Below, piece after piece: positions 26,149 to 33,980 of a stretch of DNA of 64,000 nt. The notes beneath the pieces were generated by a model. That model was not told the DNA's origin and searched no databases. It saw nothing but the letters and a program-made list of their open reading frames with translations. The stretch spans positions 2,232,001-2,296,000 of the forward strand of contig OY969913.1 of assembly GCA_963704515.1 (NCBI GenBank). The letters are read 5' to 3'. Both the position numbers and the translations under genes were made by a program. This DNA comes from VRUE01 sp963704515. GTDB taxonomy: Bacteria; Actinomycetota; Thermoleophilia; Solirubrobacterales; 70-9. Positions within the stretch are counted from its first letter, which is position 1; each line of letters begins with the position of its first letter.

Positions 26149-28338
26149 ATGAGACGCTTCGCCACCTGGACCACCGGACACCGCAAGACCGTGATCCTCG
26201 GCTGGGTCGTCGCCCTGATCGGAATCGGGATGATCGCCGGCTCGGTCGGCGCCGACTTCACCGAAGAATTCAAGCTGCCGTCCTCCGACTCCCAGGAAGC
26301 CTTCGACCTGCTCGAAGAACGGTTCCCCCAGCAGTCCGGAGTGACCGCCGAAATCGTCTACAAGGCGCCGGCCGGGGCCGATTCGCCCGCCGTCCGCAAG
26401 ACCATGGAAGGCGTCTTTGCCGAAGCCGAAGCGCTGCCGCACGTCAGCGAAGTCGCCAGCCCCTACGCGCCCGGCGGCGCCGGGGCGATCAGCGACAACG
26501 GCGAGATCGCATACGCGACCGTGCAGTACGACGTCGCCACCAACAAGCTCGAAAAGGACGACATCAGAAAGCTGGTCGCGATCGGCAAGGCGGCCAACCG
26601 CGACGGCCTCCAGGTGGAGCTCGGCGGAGCCCCGGTCGAGGAAGTGCGCCAGGAAGAAGAAGGCGGGGACTCGTCGTTCATGATCGGCCTGCTGGCCGCC
26701 GTCGTGATCCTGCTCCTGACCTTCGGCTCGGTCGTGGCGATGGGCCTGCCGCTGCTCACCGCGCTGTTTGCGCTCGGGGTCGGCATCAGCCTGGTCACCC
26801 TCGGCACGCATGTCTTCGACACCGCCAACTTCGCGCCGCAGTTGGCGGCGATGATCGGCCTCGGCGTCGGCATCGACTACGCGCTCTTCATCCTCACCCG
26901 CTTCCGCAACGGGCTCGACGAGGGGCTCGCGCCGCGGCCGGCGGCGATCGCCGCGGTCGACACGGCGGGCCGCGCCGTGCTCTTCGCCGGCGTCACGGTG
27001 ATCATCTCGCTGATGGGGATGCTGCTGCTCGGCATCAGCTTCCTCTACGGCGTCGCGATGGCCGCCGCCCTGGCGGTGCTCTTCACGATGATCGCCGCCC
27101 TGACCCTGCTGCCGGCACTGCTGACGATCGCCGGCAAGCGCGTCGACCGGCTGCGCATTCCCGGACTGGGCAAGCGCAAGCCGTCCACCGCCGAGGACAC
27201 GCGCTGGTTCCGCTGGAGCCGCGAGATCCAGAAACGGCCGGTGCTCTCGGCCGTGCTCTCCGGTGGCCTTCTGCTGCTGCTCTGCGTTCCGACCCTCTCG
27301 CTGCGCCTCGGCTCCAACGACGCCGGCACGGACCCGGCCGGCTCGAGCACGCGCAAGGCCTACGACCTGCTCGCCGAAGGCTTCGGCCCCGGCTTCAACG
27401 GCCCCTTCGCGATGGTCGGGGCGCTGCCAGGCAAGGGCGAGGACGAAGCGCTCGTCTCCTTGCGAAAGACGCTGAAGAACGAAGAAGGCGTGGCCAGGGT
27501 CACCTCGATCACGCTCAACCCGGCCAAGAACACCGGCGTCTTCCAGCTCTACCCGACGACCTCGCCACAGAGCGCCGACACCACCAAGCTGCTCGACCAC
27601 ATCCGCAACGACGTGCTGCCGCCGATCGAGCAGAAGACCGGTGCCCAGCTGCACGTCGGCGGCATCACCGCGATCTTCGAGGACTTCGGCGACGCGATCG
27701 CCGAAAAGCTGCCGCTCTTCATCGGCGTCGTCGTGCTGCTCTCGGCCCTGCTGCTGATGGCGGTCTTCCGCTCGCTGCTGGTGCCGCTCAAGGCGATGGT
27801 GATGAACCTGCTCAGCATCGGCGCCGCCTTCGGCCTGATCGTCGCCGTCTTCCAGTGGGGCTGGGGCGCCAGCCTGATCGGGGTCGACGGCACCGGCCCG
27901 ATCGTCTCCTTCTTCCCCGTCTTCCTCTTCGCGATCATCTTCGGCCTCTCGATGGACTACGAGGTCTTCCTGATGTCGCGCATCCACGAGGAGTGGGAGA
28001 GCAGCCATGACGCGACCCTCGCCGTAACTCGAGGTCTCGCCCTGACCGGCCGCGTGATCACCGCCGCGGCGGCGATCATGGTCACCGTCTTCGCCTCCTT
28101 CATGATCGGCGAAGACCGGATCATCAAACTCTTCGGCCTCGGCCTCGCATCGGCTGTCTTCATCGACGCCGTGATCATCCGCTCCGTCCTCGTCCCGTCG
28201 ATCATGCAGCTCTTCGGCAAGCGAGCCTGGTGGCTGCCCAGCTGGCTCGACCGGTTGCTCCCCCGGCTCCATGTGGAGCCCGAGGAGGGCGACCCACGCC
28301 CAACCGGCGAGCACCCGGTGGTCGTCTCGGCTGACTGA
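26149..28338 (+). CDS. MMPL family RND-type transporter
   Basis: A 729-residue integral membrane protein with two MMPL halves: one N-terminal membrane helix (TVILGWVVALIGIGMIAGSV), an external domain, a five-helix block (SSFMIGLLAAVVILLLTFGS onward), then the same layout again, ending in PVFLFAIIFGLSMDYEVFLM. The GVGIDYALFILTR and GLSMDYEVFLMSR signatures of RND proton channels are present. Such proteins export lipids or hydrophobic drugs; the substrate is unknown. The ATG at 26149 leaves a 52-bp divergent spacer to fakA. Confidence 0.93.
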   Translation: MRRFATWTTGHRKTVILGWVVALIGIGMIAGSVGADFTEEFKLPSSDSQEAFDLLEERFPQQSGVTAEIVYKAPAGADSPAVRKTMEGVFAEAEALPHVSEVASPYAPGGAGAISDNGEIAYATVQYDVATNKLEKDDIRKLVAIGKAANRDGLQVELGGAPVEEVRQEEEGGDSSFMIGLLAAVVILLLTFGSVVAMGLPLLTALFALGVGISLVTLGTHVFDTANFAPQLAAMIGLGVGIDYALFILTRFRNGLDEGLAPRPAAIAAVDTAGRAVLFAGVTVIISLMGMLLLGISFLYGVAMAAALAVLFTMIAALTLLPALLTIAGKRVDRLRIPGLGKRKPSTAEDTRWFRWSREIQKRPVLSAVLSGGLLLLLCVPTLSLRLGSNDAGTDPAGSSTRKAYDLLAEGFGPGFNGPFAMVGALPGKGEDEALVSLRKTLKNEEGVARVTSITLNPAKNTGVFQLYPTTSPQSADTTKLLDHIRNDVLPPIEQKTGAQLHVGGITAIFEDFGDAIAEKLPLFIGVVVLLSALLLMAVFRSLLVPLKAMVMNLLSIGAAFGLIVAVFQWGWGASLIGVDGTGPIVSFFPVFLFAIIFGLSMDYEVFLMSRIHEEWESSHDATLAVTRGLALTGRVITAAAAIMVTVFASFMIGEDRIIKLFGLGLASAVFIDAVIIRSVLVPSIMQLFGKRAWWLPSWLDRLLPRLHVEPEEGDPRPTGEHPVVVSAD

Positions 28339-28381
28339 GCGATTCGGAGGGGTGGGCCGGAAGCTGGTCGGGAGTCGGCGC

Positions 28382-28573
28382 TTACGCAGCCTTGGTGACC
28401 TTGTTGGCCTTGAGGCAGCGGGTGCAGACGTAGGTGCGAAGCCTCCGCCCGTTCTCGACGATCCGCACCTTCTGCAGGTTCGGATCGAAGCGCCGCTTGG
28501 TGGCGACCATCGAGTGGCTGCGTGACTGGCCGAACGCCGGTCCCTTTCCGCAGCTGTGACACACCTTGGCCAT
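28382..28573 (-). CDS. rpmB: 50S ribosomal protein L28
   Basis: 63 residues starting MAKVCHSCGKGPAFGQSRSH, with a second CxxC (CTRC), the zinc-binding L28 form. An in-frame ATG four codons upstream (28585) is possible but the family begins MAKVC. Convergent with the MMPL transporter. Its usual partners recG and fakA are just beyond that transporter. Confidence 0.96.
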   Translation of the reverse strand: MAKVCHSCGKGPAFGQSRSHSMVATKRRFDPNLQKVRIVENGRRLRTYVCTRCLKANKVTKAA

Positions 28574-28600
28574 CGGGTCGGGCATGCTACCGTGATCGAG

Positions 28601-28621
28601 AGTTAGCTAAGTGGACTAACT
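28601..28621. promoter_or_regulatory. inverted repeat upstream of phd-type antitoxin
   Basis: AGTTAG, 9 bases, then CTAACT, in an AT-rich patch 40 bp upstream of the antitoxin ATG. Phd/YefM antitoxins usually repress their own operon by binding such palindromes, so this is a reasonable operator candidate. Only the symmetry and position support it. Confidence 0.4.
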
Positions 28622-28661
28622 AAGCAAATGGTTGCGACTTCCGTCCGGAGGGGGGAGAGAA

Positions 28662-28955
28662 ATGGCCGCTGAGGACTTGGATGCGGTGAACATGCACGAG
28701 GCCAAGACCCACCTCTCGAAGCTGGTTGCCCGAGTCGAGGGCGGCGAGCAGATCGTGATCACCCGCGCCGGCAAGCCGGCAGCGAAGCTGGTGCCGATGC
28801 CTCAGAAGAAGTCTGGGAAGCGCAGGCTCGGCGGATGGGAGGGAAAGTTCGACGTTCCGTCCCTGGAGGAATGGGCCGAGATGAAGCGGGAAACCGCGCG
28901 CGAATTCGAAGGCGAGATCTTCCCCGGCGACGAAGACCTTTTGGGGGGCAGTTGA
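28662..28955 (+). CDS. Phd/YefM family antitoxin
   Basis: A 97-residue antitoxin: NMHEAKTHLSKLVARVEGGE and IVITRAGKPAAKLVPM are the Phd DNA-binding fold, and the C-terminal acidic stretch (SLEEWAEMKRETAREFEGE) is the probable toxin-binding segment. The ATG at 28662 follows a strong GGAGGGGGGAG ribosome binding site; a TTG further up (28632) is unlikely. The stop codon overlaps the toxin start (TTGA). Antitoxin and operator repression are inferred from the family. Confidence 0.9.
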   Translation: MAAEDLDAVNMHEAKTHLSKLVARVEGGEQIVITRAGKPAAKLVPMPQKKSGKRRLGGWEGKFDVPSLEEWAEMKRETAREFEGEIFPGDEDLLGGS

Positions 28956-29332
28956 AGCTGCTGCTCGACACCCACACGATGATTTGGGCTTTTTCCGAAC
29001 CTGGCCTGCTGTCCGCCCAGGCCAGGGACGCCATCTCCAGCGAAGAAAACGATGTCTTCGTCAGCGTGATCAGCCCGTGGGAGATAGCGATCAAGCGATC
29101 CGAGAAAAGACTTCGTGCGCCCGAGGATCTCGGCGACGCTGTGGAGGCTCACCAATTCCGGTTGCTGCCGGTGCAGCTTCGTCACACCAAGGCGATCGGC
29201 TCAATGCCGAACTACCACGGCGACCCCTTCGACCGAATGCTCGTGGCCCAAGCGATCATCGATGGGCTGACGCTGGTGACGTCCGATCGCGTCCTGAGCC
29301 GTTATCCGGTCGCAACCCTGCGGGCAAGCTGA
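28952..29332 (+). CDS. PIN-domain toxin (VapC-like)
   Basis: A 126-residue PIN nuclease beginning at TTG 28952: LLLDTHTMIWAF with the first acidic residue, SPWEIAIKRSEKR with the second, HGDPFDRMLVAQAI with the third and TLVTSDRVLSRYP with the fourth. These are the Mg-binding residues of PilT N-terminus/PIN ribonucleases. The TTG overlaps the TGA of the antitoxin, tying toxin output to antitoxin translation. The target RNA is unknown. Confidence 0.9.
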   Translation: MKLLLDTHTMIWAFSEPGLLSAQARDAISSEENDVFVSVISPWEIAIKRSEKRLRAPEDLGDAVEAHQFRLLPVQLRHTKAIGSMPNYHGDPFDRMLVAQAIIDGLTLVTSDRVLSRYPVATLRAS

Positions 29333-29362
29333 CGAAGTACCAGGCACCCCTGATGCCCGCTA

Positions 29363-29881
29363 TCAGCCGTCGCGGACCTGCCAGCGGTACGGGTTGACCG
29401 CCTGTTTGAGCAGGGTCATGCGGGCGACGGTCAGGGCGGCGTTGCGGCCCTGGTCGCGCTTGTCGCCGTTGGCGCGGGCGAGCGCCTGGTCCATCGTGTC
29501 GCAGGTGATCACGCCGAAGGAGCAGGGGACGCCGGTCTCCAACTGCACGTCCTGGATGCCGCGAGCGGCCTCGGCACAGACGAAGTCGTAGTGGTCGGTC
29601 TCGCCGCGGATGACGACGCCGAGGCAGGCGACGCCGGAGAAGCGGCCCGTGGTGGCATGGAGCTTGGCGGCGAAGGGGAGCTCGTAGGCGCCAGGGACCG
29701 AGACCTCGCTGACCGAGGAGGCCGGCACGCCGGCCAGTTCGAAGCCCTCGCGGGCACCGCTCAGCAGCCGTTCCGCGAGGTCCTCGTAGAAGCGGCCGAC
29801 GCAGACGGCGAACTCGCGCCCGGAAAGCCGCTCGCGCTCCTCCTCGCTGAAGTCCTCGAGGAAGGCGGTCGACTCAGCCAT
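29363..29881 (-). CDS. ribH: 6,7-dimethyl-8-ribityllumazine synthase
   Basis: A 172-residue lumazine synthase (VSVPGAYELPFAAKL, VIRGETDHYDFVCAEA, TGVPCSFGVITCDTMDQAL). Condenses ArP and 3,4-dihydroxy-2-butanone 4-phosphate in riboflavin synthesis. About 30 residues longer at the N-terminus than short forms. Its ATG overlaps the ribBA stop by 8 bases, making ribD-ribE-ribBA-ribH one coupled unit. Confidence 0.97.
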   Translation of the reverse strand: MAESTAFLEDFSEEERERLSGREFAVCVGRFYEDLAERLLSGAREGFELAGVPASSVSEVSVPGAYELPFAAKLHATTGRFSGVACLGVVIRGETDHYDFVCAEAARGIQDVQLETGVPCSFGVITCDTMDQALARANGDKRDQGRNAALTVARMTLLKQAVNPYRWQVRDG

Positions 29882-31214
29882 CGGCCCCGCCGCCCTCGCC
29901 TGCGGCGTCGCGCTCGTCCTCGTCGCGGATCATCTCCTCGTCGAAGGCGAGCCCCTGGTGGTGCAGTGTGTGGCCCATCTTGTCGCGCTTCGCCCGCAGG
30001 TATGCCTCGTTGTGGGCGTTGGGCGCCGACTCGATCGGCACTTGCTCGGTGACCGAGAGCCCGTAGCCCTCCAGCCCGACGATCTTCTTCGGGTTGTTGG
30101 TGAGGATGCGGATGCTGGTCAGGCCGAGGTCGCCGAGGATCTGGGCGCCGATCCCGTAGTCGCGCAGATCGGCGGGCAGACCGAGCTTGAGGTTGGCCTC
30201 GACCGTGTCCGCCCCCTCCTCCTGGAGCTTGTAAGCCCGCAGCTTGTTGAGCAGGCCGATCCCGCGCCCCTCCTGGGAGAGGTAGAGCAGGACGCCGCGC
30301 CCCTCGCGCTCGATCTGGGTCAGGGCCGCGACCAGTTGCTCGCCGCAGTCGCAGCGCATGCTGTGGAAGACGTCGCCGGTGAGGCACTCGCTGTGCACGC
30401 GGACGAGCACGTCCTCCGCCCCGTCGACGTCGCCCTTGACCATCGCCACGTGGTGCTTGTCGTCGACCAGCGAGCGGTAGCCGACCGCGGTGAAGTCGCC
30501 GAACTCGGTCGGCAGGGCGGTCGAGACCACCCGCTCGACCAGCTTCTCCTCGGTGCGGCGCCGGTAGGAAATCAGGTCGGCGACGGTGATCATCTTCAGG
30601 CCGTGCCGCTCGCAGTAGGGCATGAGGTCGGGGACCCGGGCCATCGTGCCGTCGTCGTTCATCACCTCGCAGATCACGCCCGCCGGGGTGAGCCCAGCGA
30701 GGCGGGCGAGGTCGACGCTCGCCTCGGTGTGGCCGGTGCGCTCCAGCACGCCGCCGTCCTTGGCGCGCAGCGGGAACATGTGGCCGGGCACGACGATCTC
30801 CTCCGGGCCGGACTCGGGGTCGATCGCGACCTGGATCGTGTGGGCGCGGTCGTGGGCGGAGATCCCGGTGCTGACCCCGCCGGCCGCCTCGATCGTCACC
30901 GTGAAGGCGGTCTGCAGCGGCGCCTCGTTCTTGGCCGCCATCAGCTTCAGGCCGAGCCTCTCGCAGCGCTCGGCGGTGAGCGCGAGGCAGATCAGGCCGC
31001 GCGCCTCCTTGGCCATGAAGTTGACCGCCTCCGGCGTCGCGAACTGCGCCGCCATCACCAGGTCGCCCTCGTTCTCGCGGTCCTCGCCGTCGCAGACGAC
31101 GACCATCCGCCCGGCGCGGATCTCCTCGATCCCTTCCTCGATCGTCGAGAAGGGGCTCGCCCCCGTCCCCGCGCCCGATCCGTCTGTCCGCTGCGTCTCA
31201 GTCATCTGGCTCAC
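29874..31214 (-). CDS. ribBA: bifunctional DHBP synthase / GTP cyclohydrolase II
   Basis: 446 residues: N-terminal RibB half (VVVCDGEDRENEGDLVMAAQ, GHTEASVDLARLAGL) and C-terminal RibA half with the zinc cysteines (ECLTGDVFHSMRCDCGEQL), QEGRGIGLLNKLRAYKLQ and YGIGAQILGDLG. It supplies both riboflavin precursors. A Gly/Ala-rich tail ends it. Overlaps ribE (4 bases) and ribH. Confidence 0.97.
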   Translation of the reverse strand: MSQMTETQRTDGSGAGTGASPFSTIEEGIEEIRAGRMVVVCDGEDRENEGDLVMAAQFATPEAVNFMAKEARGLICLALTAERCERLGLKLMAAKNEAPLQTAFTVTIEAAGGVSTGISAHDRAHTIQVAIDPESGPEEIVVPGHMFPLRAKDGGVLERTGHTEASVDLARLAGLTPAGVICEVMNDDGTMARVPDLMPYCERHGLKMITVADLISYRRRTEEKLVERVVSTALPTEFGDFTAVGYRSLVDDKHHVAMVKGDVDGAEDVLVRVHSECLTGDVFHSMRCDCGEQLVAALTQIEREGRGVLLYLSQEGRGIGLLNKLRAYKLQEEGADTVEANLKLGLPADLRDYGIGAQILGDLGLTSIRILTNNPKKIVGLEGYGLSVTEQVPIESAPNAHNEAYLRAKRDKMGHTLHHQGLAFDEEMIRDEDERDAAGEGGGADG

Positions 31215-31825
31215 GTCCGCTCCTCTCCGGCCGCTGGCGCGACCAGTCGCTCAACATACTTCGCCACCAGATCGCACTCCACGTTCAGCCTGTCCCCGGG
31301 CTTCGCGGCGCCGAGGTTGGTCCGCTCAAGGGTCTCGGGAATCAGGGAAACAACGACCCAAGAATCCCCCAAATCGGCGATCGTCAGACTGACCCCGTTG
31401 AGCGTGATCGAGCCCTTGTCGATCGCGTAGCGGAGCAGCTCAGGCCCAAGCGCGACGCGCACCCGCCGGGCGAAGCCGTCCTCCTCAACCGCGACAACCT
31501 CCCCCACGCCGTCGGCGTGCCCCTGAACGATGTGGCCGCCAAGCCGGTCCGTCGGCCGCATCGCCAACTCGAGGTTGACTCGAGCGCCGTCCTGCAGACC
31601 GCCGAGCCCCGTCACGGTCAGCGTCTGGTTCATCGCCTCGGTCTCGAAGCCCGTCGCGCTCACCGCCGTGGCCGTGAGACAGACGCCGTTGACCGCCACC
31701 GAGTCGCCCTCGGCGATCTCGGGCGCCAGCGATGTCGCGATCCGCAGCGCCGAGCCATCGCCGCTGCGATCCGCTGACTCGACCGTCCCGATGTCCTGAA
31801 CGAGTCCCGTGAACACGCTCACCAC
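31211..31825 (-). CDS. ribE: riboflavin synthase alpha subunit
   Basis: 204 residues with two lumazine-binding repeats: MVSVFTGLVQDIGTVESA with GDSVAVNGVCLTAT, and GGHIVQGHADGVGEV with GSITLNGVSLTIADLG. It dismutates dimethylribityllumazine to riboflavin. The ATG at 31825 overlaps the ribD stop by 7 bases. The length is usual. Confidence 0.97.
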   Translation of the reverse strand: MVSVFTGLVQDIGTVESADRSGDGSALRIATSLAPEIAEGDSVAVNGVCLTATAVSATGFETEAMNQTLTVTGLGGLQDGARVNLELAMRPTDRLGGHIVQGHADGVGEVVAVEEDGFARRVRVALGPELLRYAIDKGSITLNGVSLTIADLGDSWVVVSLIPETLERTNLGAAKPGDRLNVECDLVAKYVERLVAPAAGEERT

Positions 31826-32922
31826 TCCTTGAAGCGGGTCGCGATCAGCGTGTCCTCGGGGTCAGGCCCAAGCGCCTCGAGGCGCCCTGAGCCGAGCAGA
31901 ATCGGGGCGATGAAGACACGCGCCTCGTCTATCTGGTCCGCCGCTTGGAACGCAGCCGCGAGAGTGCGGCCGCCCTCGAGGAAGAGACTCGTGATGCCGC
32001 GGCGGCCGAGATCGGCGAGGGCGGCTTCGATGCCGTCGGCTACAAGGACTTCGGCGCCTGCGTCGCGGAGTGCCTGCGTGGAGGCCTGGTCCGCCCGCGG
32101 CGAGGCAACTACGAGCACAGGCGCCTCGTCAAGCGTCTTCATCAGCTTCGAATCGAGCGGCAGCCGGGCGCCGCGGTCGAACACGACCCTGAGCGGCTGC
32201 CGCACGTCCGTTCCGATGCGCTTTTCCTCCTCATCGCGGGGATAAGGCGCACCGGAAGCGCTGGGGCGGGCTGTGAGGAGGGGGTCGTCGCTGAGGATGG
32301 TGCCGATGCCCACGGCGATTGCGTCGGATTCGGCTCGCCATTGGTGGACTCGCTCGCGGCTTTGCTCGCCGGAGATCCAGGGGGAGTCGCCGGGCTGAGT
32401 CGTCGTCTGGCCGTCGAGGGACATCGCGAGCTTCAAGGTGACGAGGGGCAACCCGGTGCGAGCGTGCTTGCGGAACGGCTGGTTGAGCAACCGAGCCGCG
32501 GTCGCCTCCTCCCCACTCGCAAACTCAACCTCCACGCCGCCGTCACGCAGGATCCCGGGCCCGCGACCGGATGCCTTCTCGCTTGGATCGTCAGAAGCGA
32601 TCACGACGCGAGAAATCCCGGCTTCCAAGATCGCCTCGGTGCAAGGCGGTTGGCGGCCCGTATGTGCGCAGGGCTCAAGGGTGACGTACATAGTCGATCC
32701 GGCCTGTGGATCTGACGCTTTGCCCTTGCAGTCAGCGAGAGCCGCCCGCTCGGCGTGAAGCTCGCCCAATTCGGCATGCCACCCCTCACCAATCACCTCG
32801 CCATCGCTCACCACCAAAGCTCCGACAAGAGGATTGGGAGTCACGCGCCCCCGCCCGCGCTCAGCAAGCTCAAGCGCTCTGCGCAGATGCTCGCGATCCG
32901 TGCCTGTGAGCTGCGCGTTCAT
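31819..32922 (-). CDS. ribD: bifunctional pyrimidine deaminase / reductase RibD, with element-derived peptide
   Basis: 367 residues: deaminase domain with zinc ligands (GELHAERAAL and PCAHTGRQPPC) and reductase domain (LKLAMSLDGQTT, SDDPLLTARP, LFLEGGRTLAAAF). It performs the second and third steps of riboflavin synthesis. Between LLTARP and RQPLRVVFD, residues 222-238 (ASGAPYPRDEEEKRIGT) are encoded by a 47-bp palindrome present also in rsmB; this makes a longer loop than usual. The ATG at 32922 lies 4 bp from a TTGACTGA palindrome and has no clear ribosome binding site. Confidence 0.95.
   Translation of the reverse strand: MNAQLTGTDREHLRRALELAERGRGRVTPNPLVGALVVSDGEVIGEGWHAELGELHAERAALADCKGKASDPQAGSTMYVTLEPCAHTGRQPPCTEAILEAGISRVVIASDDPSEKASGRGPGILRDGGVEVEFASGEEATAARLLNQPFRKHARTGLPLVTLKLAMSLDGQTTTQPGDSPWISGEQSRERVHQWRAESDAIAVGIGTILSDDPLLTARPSASGAPYPRDEEEKRIGTDVRQPLRVVFDRGARLPLDSKLMKTLDEAPVLVVASPRADQASTQALRDAGAEVLVADGIEAALADLGRRGITSLFLEGGRTLAAAFQAADQIDEARVFIAPILLGSGRLEALGPDPEDTLIATRFKEW
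32211..32257 (-). repeat. 47-bp palindrome inside ribD (copy A)
   Basis: On the minus strand it starts TTCCGGTGCGCCTT and ends AAAGCGCATCGGAA. Exactly the same length as the copies at 39789-39835 (inside rsmB) and 56541-56587 (between genes). It lies in frame in ribD, its first base being the third base of codon 222, and is read as SGAPYPRDEEEKRIG. The arms pair over 14 bp with two mismatches. Confidence 0.9.
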
Positions 32923-32926
32923 AGCA

Positions 32927-32950
32927 TTGACTGACTGGTCAATCAGTCAA
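32927..32950. promoter_or_regulatory. TetR-type operator between ribD and glycosyltransferase
   Basis: A 24-bp imperfect palindrome with arms TTGACTGA and TCAGTCAA around CTGGTCAA, in the 74-bp divergent spacer. The form TGACTGACTGGTCA is like known TetR-family operators. Each end also reads as a -35 hexamer (TTGACT) on its strand. No TetR gene is nearby, so the regulator would act from elsewhere on ribD, on the glycosyltransferase, or on both. Confidence 0.55.
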
Positions 32951-32996
32951 GCTTACTCCCCTAGCCGACCCCGCCCCCGGGTACCCTGACCGCGCC

Positions 32997-33980
32997 ATGA
33001 AGCTGATCGTCCAGATCCCCTGCCTCAACGAGGAGGCGACGCTCCCGGCGACGATCGCCGACATCCCGCGGCGGATCGACGGCGTCGGCGAGGTCGAGCT
33101 GCTGGTGATCGACGACGGCTCGACCGACCGCACGGTCGAGGTCGCCCGCGAGAACGGAGTCGAGCACATCGTGCGGCTGACCAACAACAAGGGGCTGGCG
33201 GCCGGTTTCCAGGCGGGGCTCGACGCCTGCCTCAAGCTCGGCGCCGACGTGGTCGTCAACACCGACGCCGACAACCAGTACCGCGGCGCCGACATCCCCA
33301 AGCTGCTCGGGCCGATTCTCGCCGGCGAGGCCGACATGGTGGTCGGCGACCGGCGGGTGGGAGAGATCGAGCACTTCTCCGGGCAGAAGAAGCGGTTGCA
33401 GCGTCTCGGCAGTTGGGTCGTGCGGCGGCTCTCGGGGACCGAGATCGCCGACACGACCTCGGGCTTCCGCGCCTACAACCGCGAGGCGGCGCTCGGCCTG
33501 CTGGTCGTCGACGACTTCACCTACACGCTGGAGAGCCTGATCCAGGCCGGGAAGATGCTGGTCGCCGTCGACCAGGTCGAGGTCGGCACCAACCCGCAGA
33601 CGCGCGAGTCGCGGCTCTTCGGTTCGACCGGCGCCTACGTGCGCCGCAACGCGCTCTCGATCCTGCGCATCTACGCCCGCTACGAGCCGCTGCGGGTCTT
33701 CGCCACGGCGGGGCTGCTCGTCGCGGTCCTCGCGCTCGCCGCCTGGCTGCCCTTCCTGCTCGACTGGATCCTCAACGGCGACTCGACCGGCCACATCCAG
33801 TCGCTGATCCTCGGCGCGGTGCTCTTCATCGCCGCCATCCAGCTCGTCGCCCTGGGCGTGATCGGCGACCTGCTCGCCGGCCAGCGGGTGATGACCCAGC
33901 GGGTCTTCGAGCGGGTGCGGCGGGTCGAGTTGGCGCAGGGGGTCGAGCCCTCCCACTACGAGCCGGGCGCGCGGCGATGA
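32997..33980 (+). CDS. family 2 glycosyltransferase with C-terminal membrane helices
   Basis: 327 residues: GT-A core with IPCLNEEATLPATI, LLVIDDGSTDRTVEVA, nucleotide-sugar binding DADNQYRGADIP, DTTSGFRAYNREAA and YTLESLIQAGK, then two C-terminal membrane segments (LRVFATAGLLVAVLALAAW and IQSLILGAVLFIAAIQLVAL). This layout is typical of polyprenyl-phosphate sugar transferases (DPM1/ArnC-like). The ATG lies beside a TetR-type palindrome. The stop overlaps the next gene (ATGA), which encodes a flippase-like protein. Confidence 0.92.
   Translation: MKLIVQIPCLNEEATLPATIADIPRRIDGVGEVELLVIDDGSTDRTVEVARENGVEHIVRLTNNKGLAAGFQAGLDACLKLGADVVVNTDADNQYRGADIPKLLGPILAGEADMVVGDRRVGEIEHFSGQKKRLQRLGSWVVRRLSGTEIADTTSGFRAYNREAALGLLVVDDFTYTLESLIQAGKMLVAVDQVEVGTNPQTRESRLFGSTGAYVRRNALSILRIYARYEPLRVFATAGLLVAVLALAAWLPFLLDWILNGDSTGHIQSLILGAVLFIAAIQLVALGVIGDLLAGQRVMTQRVFERVRRVELAQGVEPSHYEPGARR

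Noticed and set aside
24510..28010. Very long open frame on the plus strand opposite fakA and through the transporter
   Set aside because: It is antisense to well-supported genes, Arg/Asp/Gly-rich without domain motifs, as expected from GC-rich third positions.
32923..32996. FMN riboswitch upstream of ribD
   Set aside because: Only 74 bp separate the divergent genes, too short for the ~140-nt RFN element, and none of its conserved boxes are visible.
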